From: Silanimonas sp021297925
GTDB lineage: Bacteria > Pseudomonadota > Gammaproteobacteria > Xanthomonadales > Xanthomonadaceae
NCBI GenBank assembly: GCA_027532825.1
Contig: JAPZTL010000017.1
Span: 73,603-137,602, forward strand
Reading direction: 5' to 3'
Length of the DNA: 64,000 nucleotides
Part shown: positions 26,707-34,779 of the stretch, one piece after another
Layout: each line of letters starts with the position of its first letter
Numbering within the stretch: the stretch's first letter is position 1
The notes under the pieces: generated by a model
Database searches by the model: none
Told to the model about the DNA's origin: nothing
The model's input: the letters and a program-made list of their open reading frames with translations, nothing else
Position numbers and translations under genes: made by a program

Positions 26707-27110
26707 GGGGCGCCGGCATCGGGACGGGCAGGCGAAGGCGGGCAGCCGGCGGTCGGGAGGGCATGGGCGGAGTGTCTCAACGCCCGCCCCGGGAGGGGAA
26801 GACGTGGGGGCCTCGGGAAAGGAACACCCGGCGCGGCGGGGGCCGCGGACCGGGTGCGGGGAGGACGCTGTCCCCGGCGCGCGCGCCGCGGGACCGACCG
26901 GGGCAAGGAACAGGCCAGGGGGCTGTCCGTCGCCGCGGCATGCGCCGGGTGGGCGTCCGTCCGCCCCTTCGGGAAAAGGGGCCGGCACATGGTGACGGCT
27001 TTCGGCGGCACGATTGTCAGTAATCCACAAATCCCAGCGATTGAACCCCTGGCCGATTCGTCGCCTACTAGGCGGCGCCGGCATTCCGGCGGCGCCCGAC
27101 CGGCGACGGC
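26707..27110. other. Intergenic region between response regulator and fliL
   Basis: About 400 bp separating the divergent regulator and fliL genes. I see no convincing gene here; the open frames are low-complexity and have no ribosome-binding site. A less GC-rich stretch around 27010-27040 (TAATCCACAAATC) may hold the regulator promoter or binding sites for the activator of the fliL sigma-54 promoter. A GC-rich imperfect inverted repeat (about 27071-27096) lies just before that promoter and has no T-tract. Confidence 0.5.
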
Positions 27111-27126
27111 CGGCATGCCGCTTGCA
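27111..27126 (+). promoter_or_regulatory. Sigma-54 promoter core upstream of fliL
   Basis: CGGCATGCCGCTTGCA keeps the essential GG (27112-27113) and GC (27124-27125) at 12-bp spacing and the TTGCA of the -12 box; the -24 box deviates at two bases from TGGCACG. It lies 32 bp before the fliL ATG, comparable to the 35 bp seen for fliE. Confidence 0.72.
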
Positions 27127-27157
27127 CCCCACGACCGACCTCGAAGGAACCCGCTCC

Positions 27158-27706
27158 ATGGCCGACAAGAAGCCCGCCGCACCCGCCGCTCCTGCCGCGC
27201 CCGCAGGGGAGGCGAAGCCGAAGCTCCCGATCGTTCCGATCGTGGGCGCCGCGGTGGTGTCGGCGGTCCTGGCGGGGGGCCTGATGTACTTCCTGATGCC
27301 CAAGCCGGCCGCCGCGCCGACCGAGGAAGGCGGGCAGGCCGCCGCCGAGGACGGGGACGAGCAAGGCGAAGGCGGGGAGCCCGCCGCCGAGACGGTCTAC
27401 GTCGAGATCAAGGAACCGCTGATCGCGAACCTGCCGCCCGGCGGCCCCGCTTTCCTTCAGGTGAAGGTCCAGATCGGCACCCGGGGCGAAGTTGGCAAGA
27501 AGGCGGTCGAGTCCCACCTTCCGGCGATCCAGAGCGCCCTGCTCGCCATGCTGCGGCAGACCACCGCCGATGAACTCGCCAAGCCGGACGCCATGATCGC
27601 GCTCCAGGGCAAGGCCCTGGCCGAGGTGAACAGGGTGCTCAAGGGCGAGACCGGCAAGGACGGAACCGCGTCGTCCGTGCTGTTCACCAGCTTCGTAACC
27701 CAGTGA
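27158..27706 (+). CDS. fliL: Flagellar basal body-associated protein FliL
   Basis: FliL is a single-pass inner-membrane protein that surrounds and stabilises the stators. The 182-residue product starts MADKKPAAPAAPAAPAGEAK and has a membrane helix (IVPIVGAAVVSAVLAGGLMY, about 26-47) and an acidic linker. The periplasmic FliL domain follows (VYVEIKEPLIANLPPG, FLQVKVQIGTRG, the C-terminal VLFTSFVTQ). ATG 27158 has an AAGGA Shine-Dalgarno 9-10 bp upstream; a longer in-frame start at 27014 lies across the sigma-54 promoter and is unlikely. First gene of the fliLMNO run. Confidence 0.93.
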   Translation: MADKKPAAPAAPAAPAGEAKPKLPIVPIVGAAVVSAVLAGGLMYFLMPKPAAAPTEEGGQAAAEDGDEQGEGGEPAAETVYVEIKEPLIANLPPGGPAFLQVKVQIGTRGEVGKKAVESHLPAIQSALLAMLRQTTADELAKPDAMIALQGKALAEVNRVLKGETGKDGTASSVLFTSFVTQ

Positions 27707-27716
27707 CGCCGCGCCG

Positions 27717-28700
27717 ATGAGCGACTTGCTGTCCCAGGACGAGATCGATGCCCTGCTCCACGGCGTGGATTCGGGCGCCGTGGACACCGAGCCCGTGCTG
27801 CCCGCGGGAGAGGCGCGCACGTACGACTTCGCCACGCAGGACCGCATCGTCCGCGGCAAGATGCCGACGCTCGAGATGGTCAACGAGCGTTTCGCCCGCA
27901 TGTGGCGCGTCGGGCTGTTCAACCTGCTGCGCCGCTCCGCCGATCTCTCGGTGCGCGGTGTCGAGCTGATGAAGTTCGCCGACTACCTGCACACGCTCTA
28001 CGTGCCGACGAACCTCAACCTGATCAAGATGAAGCCGCTGCGCGGCACCGGCCTGGTCGTGTTCGAGCCGACGCTGGTGTTCGCGGTGCTCGACAACTTC
28101 TTCGGCGGCGCCGGCCGCTTCCCCGCAAAGATCGAAGGCCGCGAGTTCACGCCCACCGAGATGCGCGTGATCCAGCTGATGCTCAAGCAGGCCTTCGCCG
28201 ACCTGACCGAGGCCTGGTCCCCGGTCATGTCGTTCGAGTTCGAATACGTGAATTCCGAGGTCAACCCGCACTTCGCCAGCATCGTCAGCCCGCGCGAGTA
28301 CGTGGTGGTCAGCAAGTTCCACGTCGAGCTCGAGGGCGGCGGCGGCGAGATGCACGTCACCCTGCCTTACTCGATGCTGGAACCGCTGCGCGAACTGCTG
28401 GACGCCGGCATCGCCTCCGACCGCTCCGAGAAGGACGAGAATTTCCCGATCCAGGTGCGCGAGGGCCTGAACCTCGCCGAGGTGGAGGTGGCCGGCGTGC
28501 TGGCCACCCGCACTCTCAGCGTGCGCCAGCTGGTGGCGATGAAGATCGGCGACGTGCTGTCGATCGAGATCCCCAAGCGCATCCCGGTCACCGTCGAGAA
28601 CATCCCGCTGTTCGAAGGCGAGTTCGGCCTGCATGCAGGCAAGAACGCCGTGAAGATCACCCGCATCACCCCGCCCGCGCCCAAGCCGAAGGCGAACTGA
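27717..28700 (+). CDS. fliM: Flagellar motor switch protein FliM
   Basis: FliM is the C-ring protein that binds CheY-P and sets rotation direction. The 327-residue product starts MSDLLSQDEIDALLHGVD, the conserved CheY-P-binding peptide (core LSQ-x-EIDALL). The middle domain contains VRGVELMKFADYL, FGGAGRFPAKIEGREFTPTE and VVSKFHVELEGGGGEMHVTL; the C-terminal SpoA-like domain interacts with FliN. Length is typical. It starts 10 bp after fliL. The N-terminal peptide closely resembles segments repeated in the CheW-like protein at 43155 (see findings). Confidence 0.97.
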   Translation: MSDLLSQDEIDALLHGVDSGAVDTEPVLPAGEARTYDFATQDRIVRGKMPTLEMVNERFARMWRVGLFNLLRRSADLSVRGVELMKFADYLHTLYVPTNLNLIKMKPLRGTGLVVFEPTLVFAVLDNFFGGAGRFPAKIEGREFTPTEMRVIQLMLKQAFADLTEAWSPVMSFEFEYVNSEVNPHFASIVSPREYVVVSKFHVELEGGGGEMHVTLPYSMLEPLRELLDAGIASDRSEKDENFPIQVREGLNLAEVEVAGVLATRTLSVRQLVAMKIGDVLSIEIPKRIPVTVENIPLFEGEFGLHAGKNAVKITRITPPAPKPKAN

Positions 28701-28712
28701 AGGACTGCCCCG

Positions 28713-29060
28713 ATGAGCACCGAGAAAGACGCCGCCGACCTCGCCATGTGGGGCGACCTCGCGCCCAGCCCCGCGCCGGCCGCGGCGCCGGGCGGCACCG
28801 ACGTGAACCTCGACCTGATCCTCGACGTCCCGGTGACGCTCACCCTCGAGGTCGGCCGCGCCCGCATCCCGATCCGCAACCTGCTGCAGCTCAACCAGGG
28901 CTCGGTCGTGGAGCTCGAGCGCATGGCCGGCGAGCCGCTGGACGTCTACGTCAATGGCACGCTGGTGGCGCAGGGCGAGGTGGTCGTCGTCAACGAGCGC
29001 TTCGGCGTCCGGCTCACCGAAGTCGTCAGCCCCAGCGAACGCATCAAGCGTCTGCGCTGA
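28713..29060 (+). CDS. fliN: Flagellar motor switch protein FliN
   Basis: FliN completes the C-ring and helps dock FliH-FliI. The 115-residue product has a short variable N-terminus with Ala/Pro (about 12-28) and then the SpoA domain: LDLILDVPVTLTLEVGRARI, IRNLLQLNQGSVVELERMAG, EPLDVYVNGTLVAQGEVVVV and FGVRLTEVVSPSERI. It is 12 bp after fliM, in the standard order. Confidence 0.96.
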   Translation: MSTEKDAADLAMWGDLAPSPAPAAAPGGTDVNLDLILDVPVTLTLEVGRARIPIRNLLQLNQGSVVELERMAGEPLDVYVNGTLVAQGEVVVVNERFGVRLTEVVSPSERIKRLR

Positions 29061-29071
29061 AGGCCTCCGCC

Positions 29072-29479
29072 ATGCTGACCGCCCTGATCGCCGCCGCCCC
29101 GATCCCCTCGGCCGTCGCCCCGGTGGCCCACGAGGCCGTCCGCGCCGGGCAGGCGCTGCCCGCGGGCACCGGCCTCGGCGGCACGCTCGCCGCGCTCGCC
29201 GTCGTCATCGCGCTGATCCTCGGTCTCGCGTGGCTCGTGAAGCGCCTGCCCGGCACCGGCCTGCGGCCCTTGCAGGGCCTGCGCGTGGTCACCAGCCTCG
29301 CGGTCGGCCCGCGCGAGCGGGTGGTGCTGGTCGACGTCGGCGGCCAGCAGCTGCTGCTCGGGGTCACGGCCCACAACGTCACGCTGCTGCACACCCTGTC
29401 CGAGCCCCTGCTCGACGGGCCCGCGCAGGCGGGCTTCGCCGACCTGCTGGCGCGCCTGAGGGCCCGCGATTCGGCGTGA
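29072..29479 (+). CDS. fliO: Flagellar export component FliO
   Basis: FliO helps assemble the FliP ring of the export gate. The 135-residue product starts MLTALIAAAPIPSAVAPVAH, has one membrane helix (LAALAVVIALILGLAWLVKR, about 39-58) and a cytoplasmic domain with LRVVTSLAVGPRERVVLVDV and LLLGVTAHNVTLLHTL, typical of FliO. ATG 29072 lies 11 bp after fliN. Right behind its stop is the sigma-54 promoter for fliP, so FliO is the end of the fliL transcript or is read through. Confidence 0.92.
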   Translation: MLTALIAAAPIPSAVAPVAHEAVRAGQALPAGTGLGGTLAALAVVIALILGLAWLVKRLPGTGLRPLQGLRVVTSLAVGPRERVVLVDVGGQQLLLGVTAHNVTLLHTLSEPLLDGPAQAGFADLLARLRARDSA

Positions 29480-29481
29480 CG

Positions 29482-29497
29482 TGGCACGCGGCTTGCA
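29482..29497 (+). promoter_or_regulatory. Sigma-54 promoter core upstream of fliP
   Basis: TGGCACGCGGCTTGCA, identical in all 16 bases to the fliE promoter core, starts 2 bp after the fliO stop and 37 bp before the fliP ATG. An internal promoter here would let fliPQR-flhB be expressed independently of fliLMNO. Confidence 0.85.
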
Positions 29498-29518
29498 CGG
29501 CGGTGGCATCCCCGCCGG

Positions 29519-30373
29519 ATGCCCGTCGTGCCGACCTTCGCCTTCCTCCGCTTTCTCCCGCGTCCCGCGCTGCGATCGCTGCGCTGGATCGCGCTGGTCG
29601 CCGCCCTGCTCCTGCCGGCCTTCGCGCTGGCCGCGCCCGGGGGCGGTCCCCAGCCCACCGGCCTCCCCGAGGTGACCGTCGCCAACGTCGGCGGCGAGGA
29701 CGTCAGCGTCTCGCTGGCCGTCCTGCTGTCGATGACGGCGCTCACGCTGCTGCCCAGCCTGTTGCTGGCCTGCACGGCCTTCACCCGCATCATCGTCGTC
29801 ATGGCCCTGCTGCGGATGGCGCTGGGCACGGGCCAGACGCCCTCGAACCAGATCCTCGTCGGGCTGGCGCTGTTCCTGACGATGATGGTGATGATGCCGG
29901 TGGCCGAGCAGGCCTGGGCCAACGGCCTCGCGCCCTACCTCAACGGCGACCTTCCCTTCCAAGCAGCATGGACCGCCAGCACCGAGCCCTTCCGCGCCTT
30001 CATGCTGGCGCAGATCCGCGACACCGACCTGCTCACCTTCGCCAATCTGTCCGGGCACACGCAGGGCTTCGCTTCGCCGCAGGACATCCCCTTCGGCGTG
30101 CTGGTCGCGTCGTTCATCACCTCGGAGCTGAAGACGGCCTTCGAGATCGGCTTCCTGATCTTCGTCCCCTTCGTCGTCATCGACCTCGTCGTCGCCAGCG
30201 TGCTGATGTCGATGGGCATGATGATGATGTCCCCGATGCTGGTCTCCGCCCCGTTCAAGATCCTGCTGTTCGTCCTCGTCGACGGCTGGGTGCTGGTGGT
30301 CGGGACGCTGGCCGGCAGCTTCAACCCCGCCATGGTCGGCGCCGCCGCCACCGCGGCCGGAGCCGGCGCATGA
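29519..30373 (+). CDS. fliP: Flagellar type III export gate protein FliP
   Basis: FliP forms the core of the export gate with FliQ and FliR. The 284-residue protein has a cleavable N-terminal signal (WIALVAALLLPAFALA), then the strongly conserved regions LLLACTAFTRIIVVMALLRM, LGTGQTPSNQILVGLALFLT, VLVASFITSELKTAFEIGF and the methionine-rich MSMGMMMMSPMLVSAPFKI. The stop overlaps fliQ by 4 bp. Confidence 0.97.
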   Translation: MPVVPTFAFLRFLPRPALRSLRWIALVAALLLPAFALAAPGGGPQPTGLPEVTVANVGGEDVSVSLAVLLSMTALTLLPSLLLACTAFTRIIVVMALLRMALGTGQTPSNQILVGLALFLTMMVMMPVAEQAWANGLAPYLNGDLPFQAAWTASTEPFRAFMLAQIRDTDLLTFANLSGHTQGFASPQDIPFGVLVASFITSELKTAFEIGFLIFVPFVVIDLVVASVLMSMGMMMMSPMLVSAPFKILLFVLVDGWVLVVGTLAGSFNPAMVGAAATAAGAGA

Positions 30374-30639
30374 CGCCCGAGACCGCGATCACCGAGCTGT
30401 CCCGGGGCCTTGAATTGGCCCTGATGGTCGGCGGCCCGCTGCTGCTCGTCGTGCTCGTCGTCGGCGTCGTCGTCGGCCTGCTTCAGGCCGCGACGCAGGT
30501 CAACGAACCAACGGTCGCCTTCGTCGCCAAGGCGGTGGCGATGGTGGTGGCGCTGGCGGCGATGGGGAGCTTCCTGCTGGGCCAGATGGTCGAGTTCACG
30601 ATCGCGCTGTTCCAGCGCATCCCGAGCCTCGTCGGCTGA
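30370..30639 (+). CDS. fliQ: Flagellar type III export gate protein FliQ
   Basis: FliQ is an 89-residue two-helix membrane component of the FliPQR export gate. The sequence has LALMVGGPLLLVVLVVGVVV and the conserved GLLQAATQVNEPTVAFVAKA before the second helix, ending LFQRIPSLVG. ATG 30370 overlaps the fliP stop by 4 bp, and fliR follows 5 bp later. Confidence 0.97.
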   Translation: MTPETAITELSRGLELALMVGGPLLLVVLVVGVVVGLLQAATQVNEPTVAFVAKAVAMVVALAAMGSFLLGQMVEFTIALFQRIPSLVG

Positions 30640-30644
30640 GGGCG

Positions 30645-31445
30645 ATGGCCGACGCCGCCACCATTCCCGCCATCGTCGTCGACGGCAGCGTGCTGCTGGC
30701 GACGATCAACGGGGCGCTGTGGACGGCGCTGCGGATCGGCGGGCTGGTAATGGTGGCGCCGCTGTTCGGCACGCGCGCCGTGCCGCGCCGGGTCAAGGGC
30801 ATGCTGGCGCTGGCGCTGGGCTTCGCGATGGCGCCACTGGCCGGCGAACCACCCCCGCTGCCGGGCATCGACCCGCTGACGATCCTGCTGGTCATGCGCG
30901 AGGTGCTCATCGGCGTCGCGATGGGCTTCGTGCTGCGGCTGGCCTTCGAGGCCGGCGCGTTGGCCGGCGAGTTCGTGGCGCAGGGCACCGGCCTCTCCTT
31001 CGCGGTGTTGGCCGACCCGCTGCGCGGCACCAACGCCGGCGTCGTGGGCCAGTGGTTCTACCTGTGCTTCACCCTGTTGTTCCTGTCGATGAACGGCCAC
31101 CTCCTGATGGTCGAGCTGCTGGCCGATTCCTGGCGTGCGGTGCCGCTCGGGTCCTCGTGGACGCCGGACGCCGCGACGCTGCGCGCCATCCCCGAGTTCG
31201 GCGGCCGCATGTTCGCGATGGCGATCCAGATCGCCCTGCCGGTGGTGCTGGCGATGCTGGTGGTCAACCTGGCCTTCGGCGTGATGAGCCGCGCCGCGCC
31301 CGCGCTGAACCCCATCCAGCTGGGCCTGCCGGCCTCGCTGCTGCTCGGGCTGTTCCTGATGGTCGCCCTCACTGGCCAGCTGCTGGCGCCGGTGCAGGGC
31401 CTCTTCGCCGAGGCCTTCGACCTCGCGCTCGGCTGGTTGGGCTGA
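30645..31445 (+). CDS. fliR: Flagellar type III export gate protein FliR
   Basis: FliR is the third integral component of the export gate. The 266-residue product has about six hydrophobic helices and family motifs including MVAPLFGTRAVPRRVKGMLA, LAFEAGALAGEFVAQGTGLS, ANLAF-type NLAFGVMSRAAPALNPIQLG and GLPASLLLGLFLMVALTGQ. It is 3 bp before flhB. Confidence 0.96.
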   Translation: MADAATIPAIVVDGSVLLATINGALWTALRIGGLVMVAPLFGTRAVPRRVKGMLALALGFAMAPLAGEPPPLPGIDPLTILLVMREVLIGVAMGFVLRLAFEAGALAGEFVAQGTGLSFAVLADPLRGTNAGVVGQWFYLCFTLLFLSMNGHLLMVELLADSWRAVPLGSSWTPDAATLRAIPEFGGRMFAMAIQIALPVVLAMLVVNLAFGVMSRAAPALNPIQLGLPASLLLGLFLMVALTGQLLAPVQGLFAEAFDLALGWLG

Positions 31446-31448
31446 GCC

Positions 31449-32582
31449 ATGGCGGAGAGCGAGAGCGGCCAGGAGAAAACCGAACAGCCATCGGCCAAAC
31501 GGCTGAAGGACGCGCGCGAGAAGGGCGACCAGCCGCGTTCGCCGGACCTCGCGACCGCGGCGGTCTTCCTCGCGGCCGTCGCGTCGCTGATGGCCTTCGG
31601 CGGATGGATGGCCGGGCAGGCCCTCGACTGGATGCGCCAGCAGCTCGAGGACGCCGGCCAAGCCCCCGGGCTGGGCCCGGCGTTGGTCGACCGCGCGGGC
31701 CTCGCGGCGGTCGAGCTCCTGCTGTATGCAGGGCCCGTGGTGGCGTTTTGCCTGCTGGCGTGCGCGGCCGCCCCGGCGGTGATGGGCGCCGGTTTCAGCG
31801 CGCAGGCGATCGCACCGAATCTCGAGCGCCTGTCGCCGCTGGCCGGCCTGAAGCGGATCTGGGGCGTCCACGGGATGGGGGAGTTCGTCAAGGCGATCCT
31901 GCGGGTCGTGCTGCTCGGCGTGGTCGCCTTCGCGTGGTTCCTCGCCCACGAGGACGATGTGCTCGCGCTGATCGGCCAGCCGGTGGCCACTGCGGCCCCC
32001 GTGGGATTCGGCCTCGTGCTCGGCCTGTTGCTGGCGATGGGCGGCGTGCTGGCGCTGATGGCGGCCGCCGACGTGCCCTTCCAGTGGTGGAGCTGGAAGC
32101 GGCGGCTGAAGATGACGCGGCAGGAACTGCTCGAGGAAATGAAGGAGATGGAGGGACGCCCCGAGGTGAAGGGGCAGATCCGCCGCCTGCAGCAGGAAAT
32201 GTCGAGCCGCCGGATGATGGAGGCGGTGCCGAAGGCGGATGTCGTCGTGGTCAACCCGACGCACTACGCCGTGGCCTTGAAGTACGACAGCGCGAGGTCG
32301 CGTGCGCCGGTCGTGGTCGCCAAGGGCACCGACGAGGTCGCGCTGGCGATCCGCAAGGTGGCCGACGCGCACCGCGTGCCGATCGTCTCGGCGCCGCCGC
32401 TGGCGCGCGTGCTGCACGCCCAGGTCGACCTCGACCGGGAGATCCCGGTGAAGCTCTACCAGGCCGTCGCGCAGGTGCTGAGCTACGTCTACCAGCTCAA
32501 GGTCTGGACCCCGCGGCGCGGCCCGTACCCGACGCTGCCGGACTTCGACGACCTCGAGCGGCCGGAGGGCGGGGCGACCTGA
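31449..32582 (+). CDS. flhB: Flagellar export specificity switch FlhB
   Basis: FlhB controls the change from rod/hook to filament export and undergoes self-cleavage at NPTH. The 377-residue protein begins with the typical EKTEQPSAKRLKDAREKGD, has four membrane helices (about 30-215), the connector MTRQELLEEMKEMEGRPEVK, and the autocleavage motif VVVNPTHYAVALKYD (Asn-Pro near residue 270). The C-terminal tail after VYQLKVW is longer than in enteric proteins. It ends before another sigma-54 promoter. Confidence 0.97.
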   Translation: MAESESGQEKTEQPSAKRLKDAREKGDQPRSPDLATAAVFLAAVASLMAFGGWMAGQALDWMRQQLEDAGQAPGLGPALVDRAGLAAVELLLYAGPVVAFCLLACAAAPAVMGAGFSAQAIAPNLERLSPLAGLKRIWGVHGMGEFVKAILRVVLLGVVAFAWFLAHEDDVLALIGQPVATAAPVGFGLVLGLLLAMGGVLALMAAADVPFQWWSWKRRLKMTRQELLEEMKEMEGRPEVKGQIRRLQQEMSSRRMMEAVPKADVVVVNPTHYAVALKYDSARSRAPVVVAKGTDEVALAIRKVADAHRVPIVSAPPLARVLHAQVDLDREIPVKLYQAVAQVLSYVYQLKVWTPRRGPYPTLPDFDDLERPEGGAT

Positions 32583-32591
32583 GGACCGCCC

Positions 32592-32607
32592 CGGCACGCG
32601 CCTTGCA
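32592..32607 (+). promoter_or_regulatory. Sigma-54 promoter core upstream of flhA
   Basis: CGGCACGCGCCTTGCA retains GG (32593-32594) and GC (32605-32606) 12 bp apart; only the first T of the -24 box is changed to C. It is 32 bp before the flhA ATG, just after flhB. Confidence 0.75.
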
Positions 32608-32638
32608 CGGGAGGGTCGACCCCTGACCGCCCGAGCCC

Positions 32639-34732
32639 ATGGCCGCCGTCCTCCCGCCCTTCAGCCGCACCCGCCAGTTGATCCAGCAGGGCGCCGTCGT
32701 GCCCCTCGTGCTGGTCGGCGTGCTGGCGATGATCGTGGTGCCGCTGCCGCCGCTGGCGCTGGACGTGCTGTTCACGCTGAACATCGCCGCCTCGCTGGTG
32801 GTGCTGCTGGCGGTGATCTACGTGAAGCGGCCGCTGGAGTTCTCGATCTTCCCGACCGTGCTGCTGCTGGTCACCCTGATGCGCCTGGCACTCAACGTGG
32901 CCTCCACCCGCGTGGTGCTCCTGCACGGCCACGAGGGCCATGACGCCGCCGGCCAGGTGATCGCCAGCTTCGGCGCCTTCGTGGTGGGCGGCAGCTTCGC
33001 GGTGGGTATCATCGTCTTCGCCATCCTGACGATCATCAATTTCATCGTCATCACCAAGGGCTCGACGCGCGTCTCGGAAGTGGCCGCGCGCTTCACCCTC
33101 GACGCCCTGCCCGGCAAGCAGATGGCCATCGACGCCGACCTCAACGCCGGCATCCTCACCCGCGAGGAGGCCAAGGCCCGGCGCGAGGAGGTGCGCGAGG
33201 AGGCCGACTTCTACGGCTCGATGGACGGCGCCGGCAAGTTCATCCGCGGCGACGCCATCGCCGGCATCCTGATCCTCTTCATCAACATCATCGGCGGCTT
33301 CGCGATCGGCATGCTGCAGCACGGCCTCTCGGCCGGCGACGCCGCCGAGACCTACATCCTGCTGGCCATCGGCGACGGCCTCGTCGCCCAGCTGCCGGCC
33401 CTGCTGGTCTCGACGGCGGTGGCGGTGATCGTCACCCGCGTGTCGCGCTCGCAGGACATGGGCCACGCGATGTTCGGGCAGGTGTTCGGCCAGTACCGAG
33501 CGCTGGCGGTGACGGCCGGCATCATCGGCTTCGTCGGCCTGATCCCCGGCATGCCGAACCTCGCCTTCCTGACCTTCGCGGCGGGCCTCGGCTACCTTGC
33601 GTGGGTGCTGTACCAGCGCGAACAGGCCGAGCGTGCGCGGGTGGCCGACGCGGCGGCGCGCGAGGCGCTGGCGCAGGCCACGCCCGGCGCGCCGAACCCG
33701 CAGGCCGAGCTGAGCTGGGAGGAGGTGCGACCGGTCGACGCGCTCGGCCTCGAAGTCGGCTTCCGGCTGATCCCGCTGGTCGACAAGGCGCAGGGCGGCG
33801 ACCTGATGGCGCGCATCAAGGCCATCCGCCGCAAGCAGACGCAGGACCTCGGCTTCCTCGTGCCGCCGGTGCATATCCGCGACAACCTCGACCTGCCGCC
33901 GAACCAGTACCGCGTGCTGATCCATGGCGTGCCGGTCGCCGGCGGCGAGGTCCATCCCGATCGCGAGATGGCGCTGAACCCGGGCCAGGTCTTCGGCGAG
34001 ATCGGCGGCATCCCCGGCCGCGACCCGGCCTTCGGCCTCGAGGCCGTCTGGGTGCAGACGGCGCAGCGCGCCCAGGCCGAATCGCTGGGCTACACCGTGG
34101 TCGACCCGGCGACGGTGATCGCCACCCACCTCTCGCACCTCGTCCGCGAGCACGCCAGCGAACTGCTGGGCCACGAGGAAGCGCAGGCCCTTCTCGACAC
34201 CCTCAAGAAGGCCGCGCCCAAGCTGGTCGAGGACCTGACGCCGAAGACCCTGCCGCTGGCGGTGGTGGTGCGCGTGCTGCAGAACCTGCTCGCCGAGAAG
34301 GTGCCGGTGCGGCAGATCCGGCAGATCGCGGAAGCGCTCATCGAACACGGCGCCGCCACGCAGGACCCGGCGTCGCTGACGTCCGCGGTCCGCACCGCGC
34401 TGGGCCGCTTCATCGTCCAGGAGATCAACGGCATGGCGCCCGAGCTGCCGGTGTACACGCTGGCCCCGCCGCTGGAACGCATCTTGCAGGACTCGGTGAA
34501 CGGGAACACGGCCGCGTTGGAGCCCAGCCTGGCCGAGCGCCTGCAGCAGAGCCTCGTCGATTGCGTGCAGCGCCAGGAGGCGCGCGGCGAACCGGCGGTC
34601 CTGCTGGTCCCGGGCGGCGTGCGCGGCGTGCTCTCGCGGATGTTCCGGCACGGGGTGCCGTCGCTGCAGGTGCTGGCCTACAGCGAAATCCCCGAGGACA
34701 AGCGGCTGAAGCTGATCGGCTCGATCGGCTGA
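32639..34732 (+). CDS. flhA: Flagellar export gate protein FlhA
   Basis: FlhA forms the nonameric cytoplasmic ring of the export gate and couples export to proton flow. The 697-residue protein has an N-terminal region of about eight helices (VPLVLVGVLAMIVVPLPPLA onward), the conserved FHIPEP loop (FSIFPTVLLLVTLMRLALNV, then VITKGSTRVSEVAARFTLDA, GKQMAIDADLNAG, SMDGAGKFIRGDAIAGILI) and a large cytoplasmic domain (about 330-697). Length is typical. Followed after 47 bp by flhF. Confidence 0.98.
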   Translation: MAAVLPPFSRTRQLIQQGAVVPLVLVGVLAMIVVPLPPLALDVLFTLNIAASLVVLLAVIYVKRPLEFSIFPTVLLLVTLMRLALNVASTRVVLLHGHEGHDAAGQVIASFGAFVVGGSFAVGIIVFAILTIINFIVITKGSTRVSEVAARFTLDALPGKQMAIDADLNAGILTREEAKARREEVREEADFYGSMDGAGKFIRGDAIAGILILFINIIGGFAIGMLQHGLSAGDAAETYILLAIGDGLVAQLPALLVSTAVAVIVTRVSRSQDMGHAMFGQVFGQYRALAVTAGIIGFVGLIPGMPNLAFLTFAAGLGYLAWVLYQREQAERARVADAAAREALAQATPGAPNPQAELSWEEVRPVDALGLEVGFRLIPLVDKAQGGDLMARIKAIRRKQTQDLGFLVPPVHIRDNLDLPPNQYRVLIHGVPVAGGEVHPDREMALNPGQVFGEIGGIPGRDPAFGLEAVWVQTAQRAQAESLGYTVVDPATVIATHLSHLVREHASELLGHEEAQALLDTLKKAAPKLVEDLTPKTLPLAVVVRVLQNLLAEKVPVRQIRQIAEALIEHGAATQDPASLTSAVRTALGRFIVQEINGMAPELPVYTLAPPLERILQDSVNGNTAALEPSLAERLQQSLVDCVQRQEARGEPAVLLVPGGVRGVLSRMFRHGVPSLQVLAYSEIPEDKRLKLIGSIG

Positions 34733-34779
34733 GGCCTTGAAACCACGGTTGCGGTCAGCAGGATTCGGAGAGAGCCACC

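Noticed and set aside
34733..34779. TTGAAAC...GGTTGC before flhF, considered as a sixth sigma-54 promoter
   Set aside because: The -24 box has GA instead of the invariant GG at the required 12-bp spacing.
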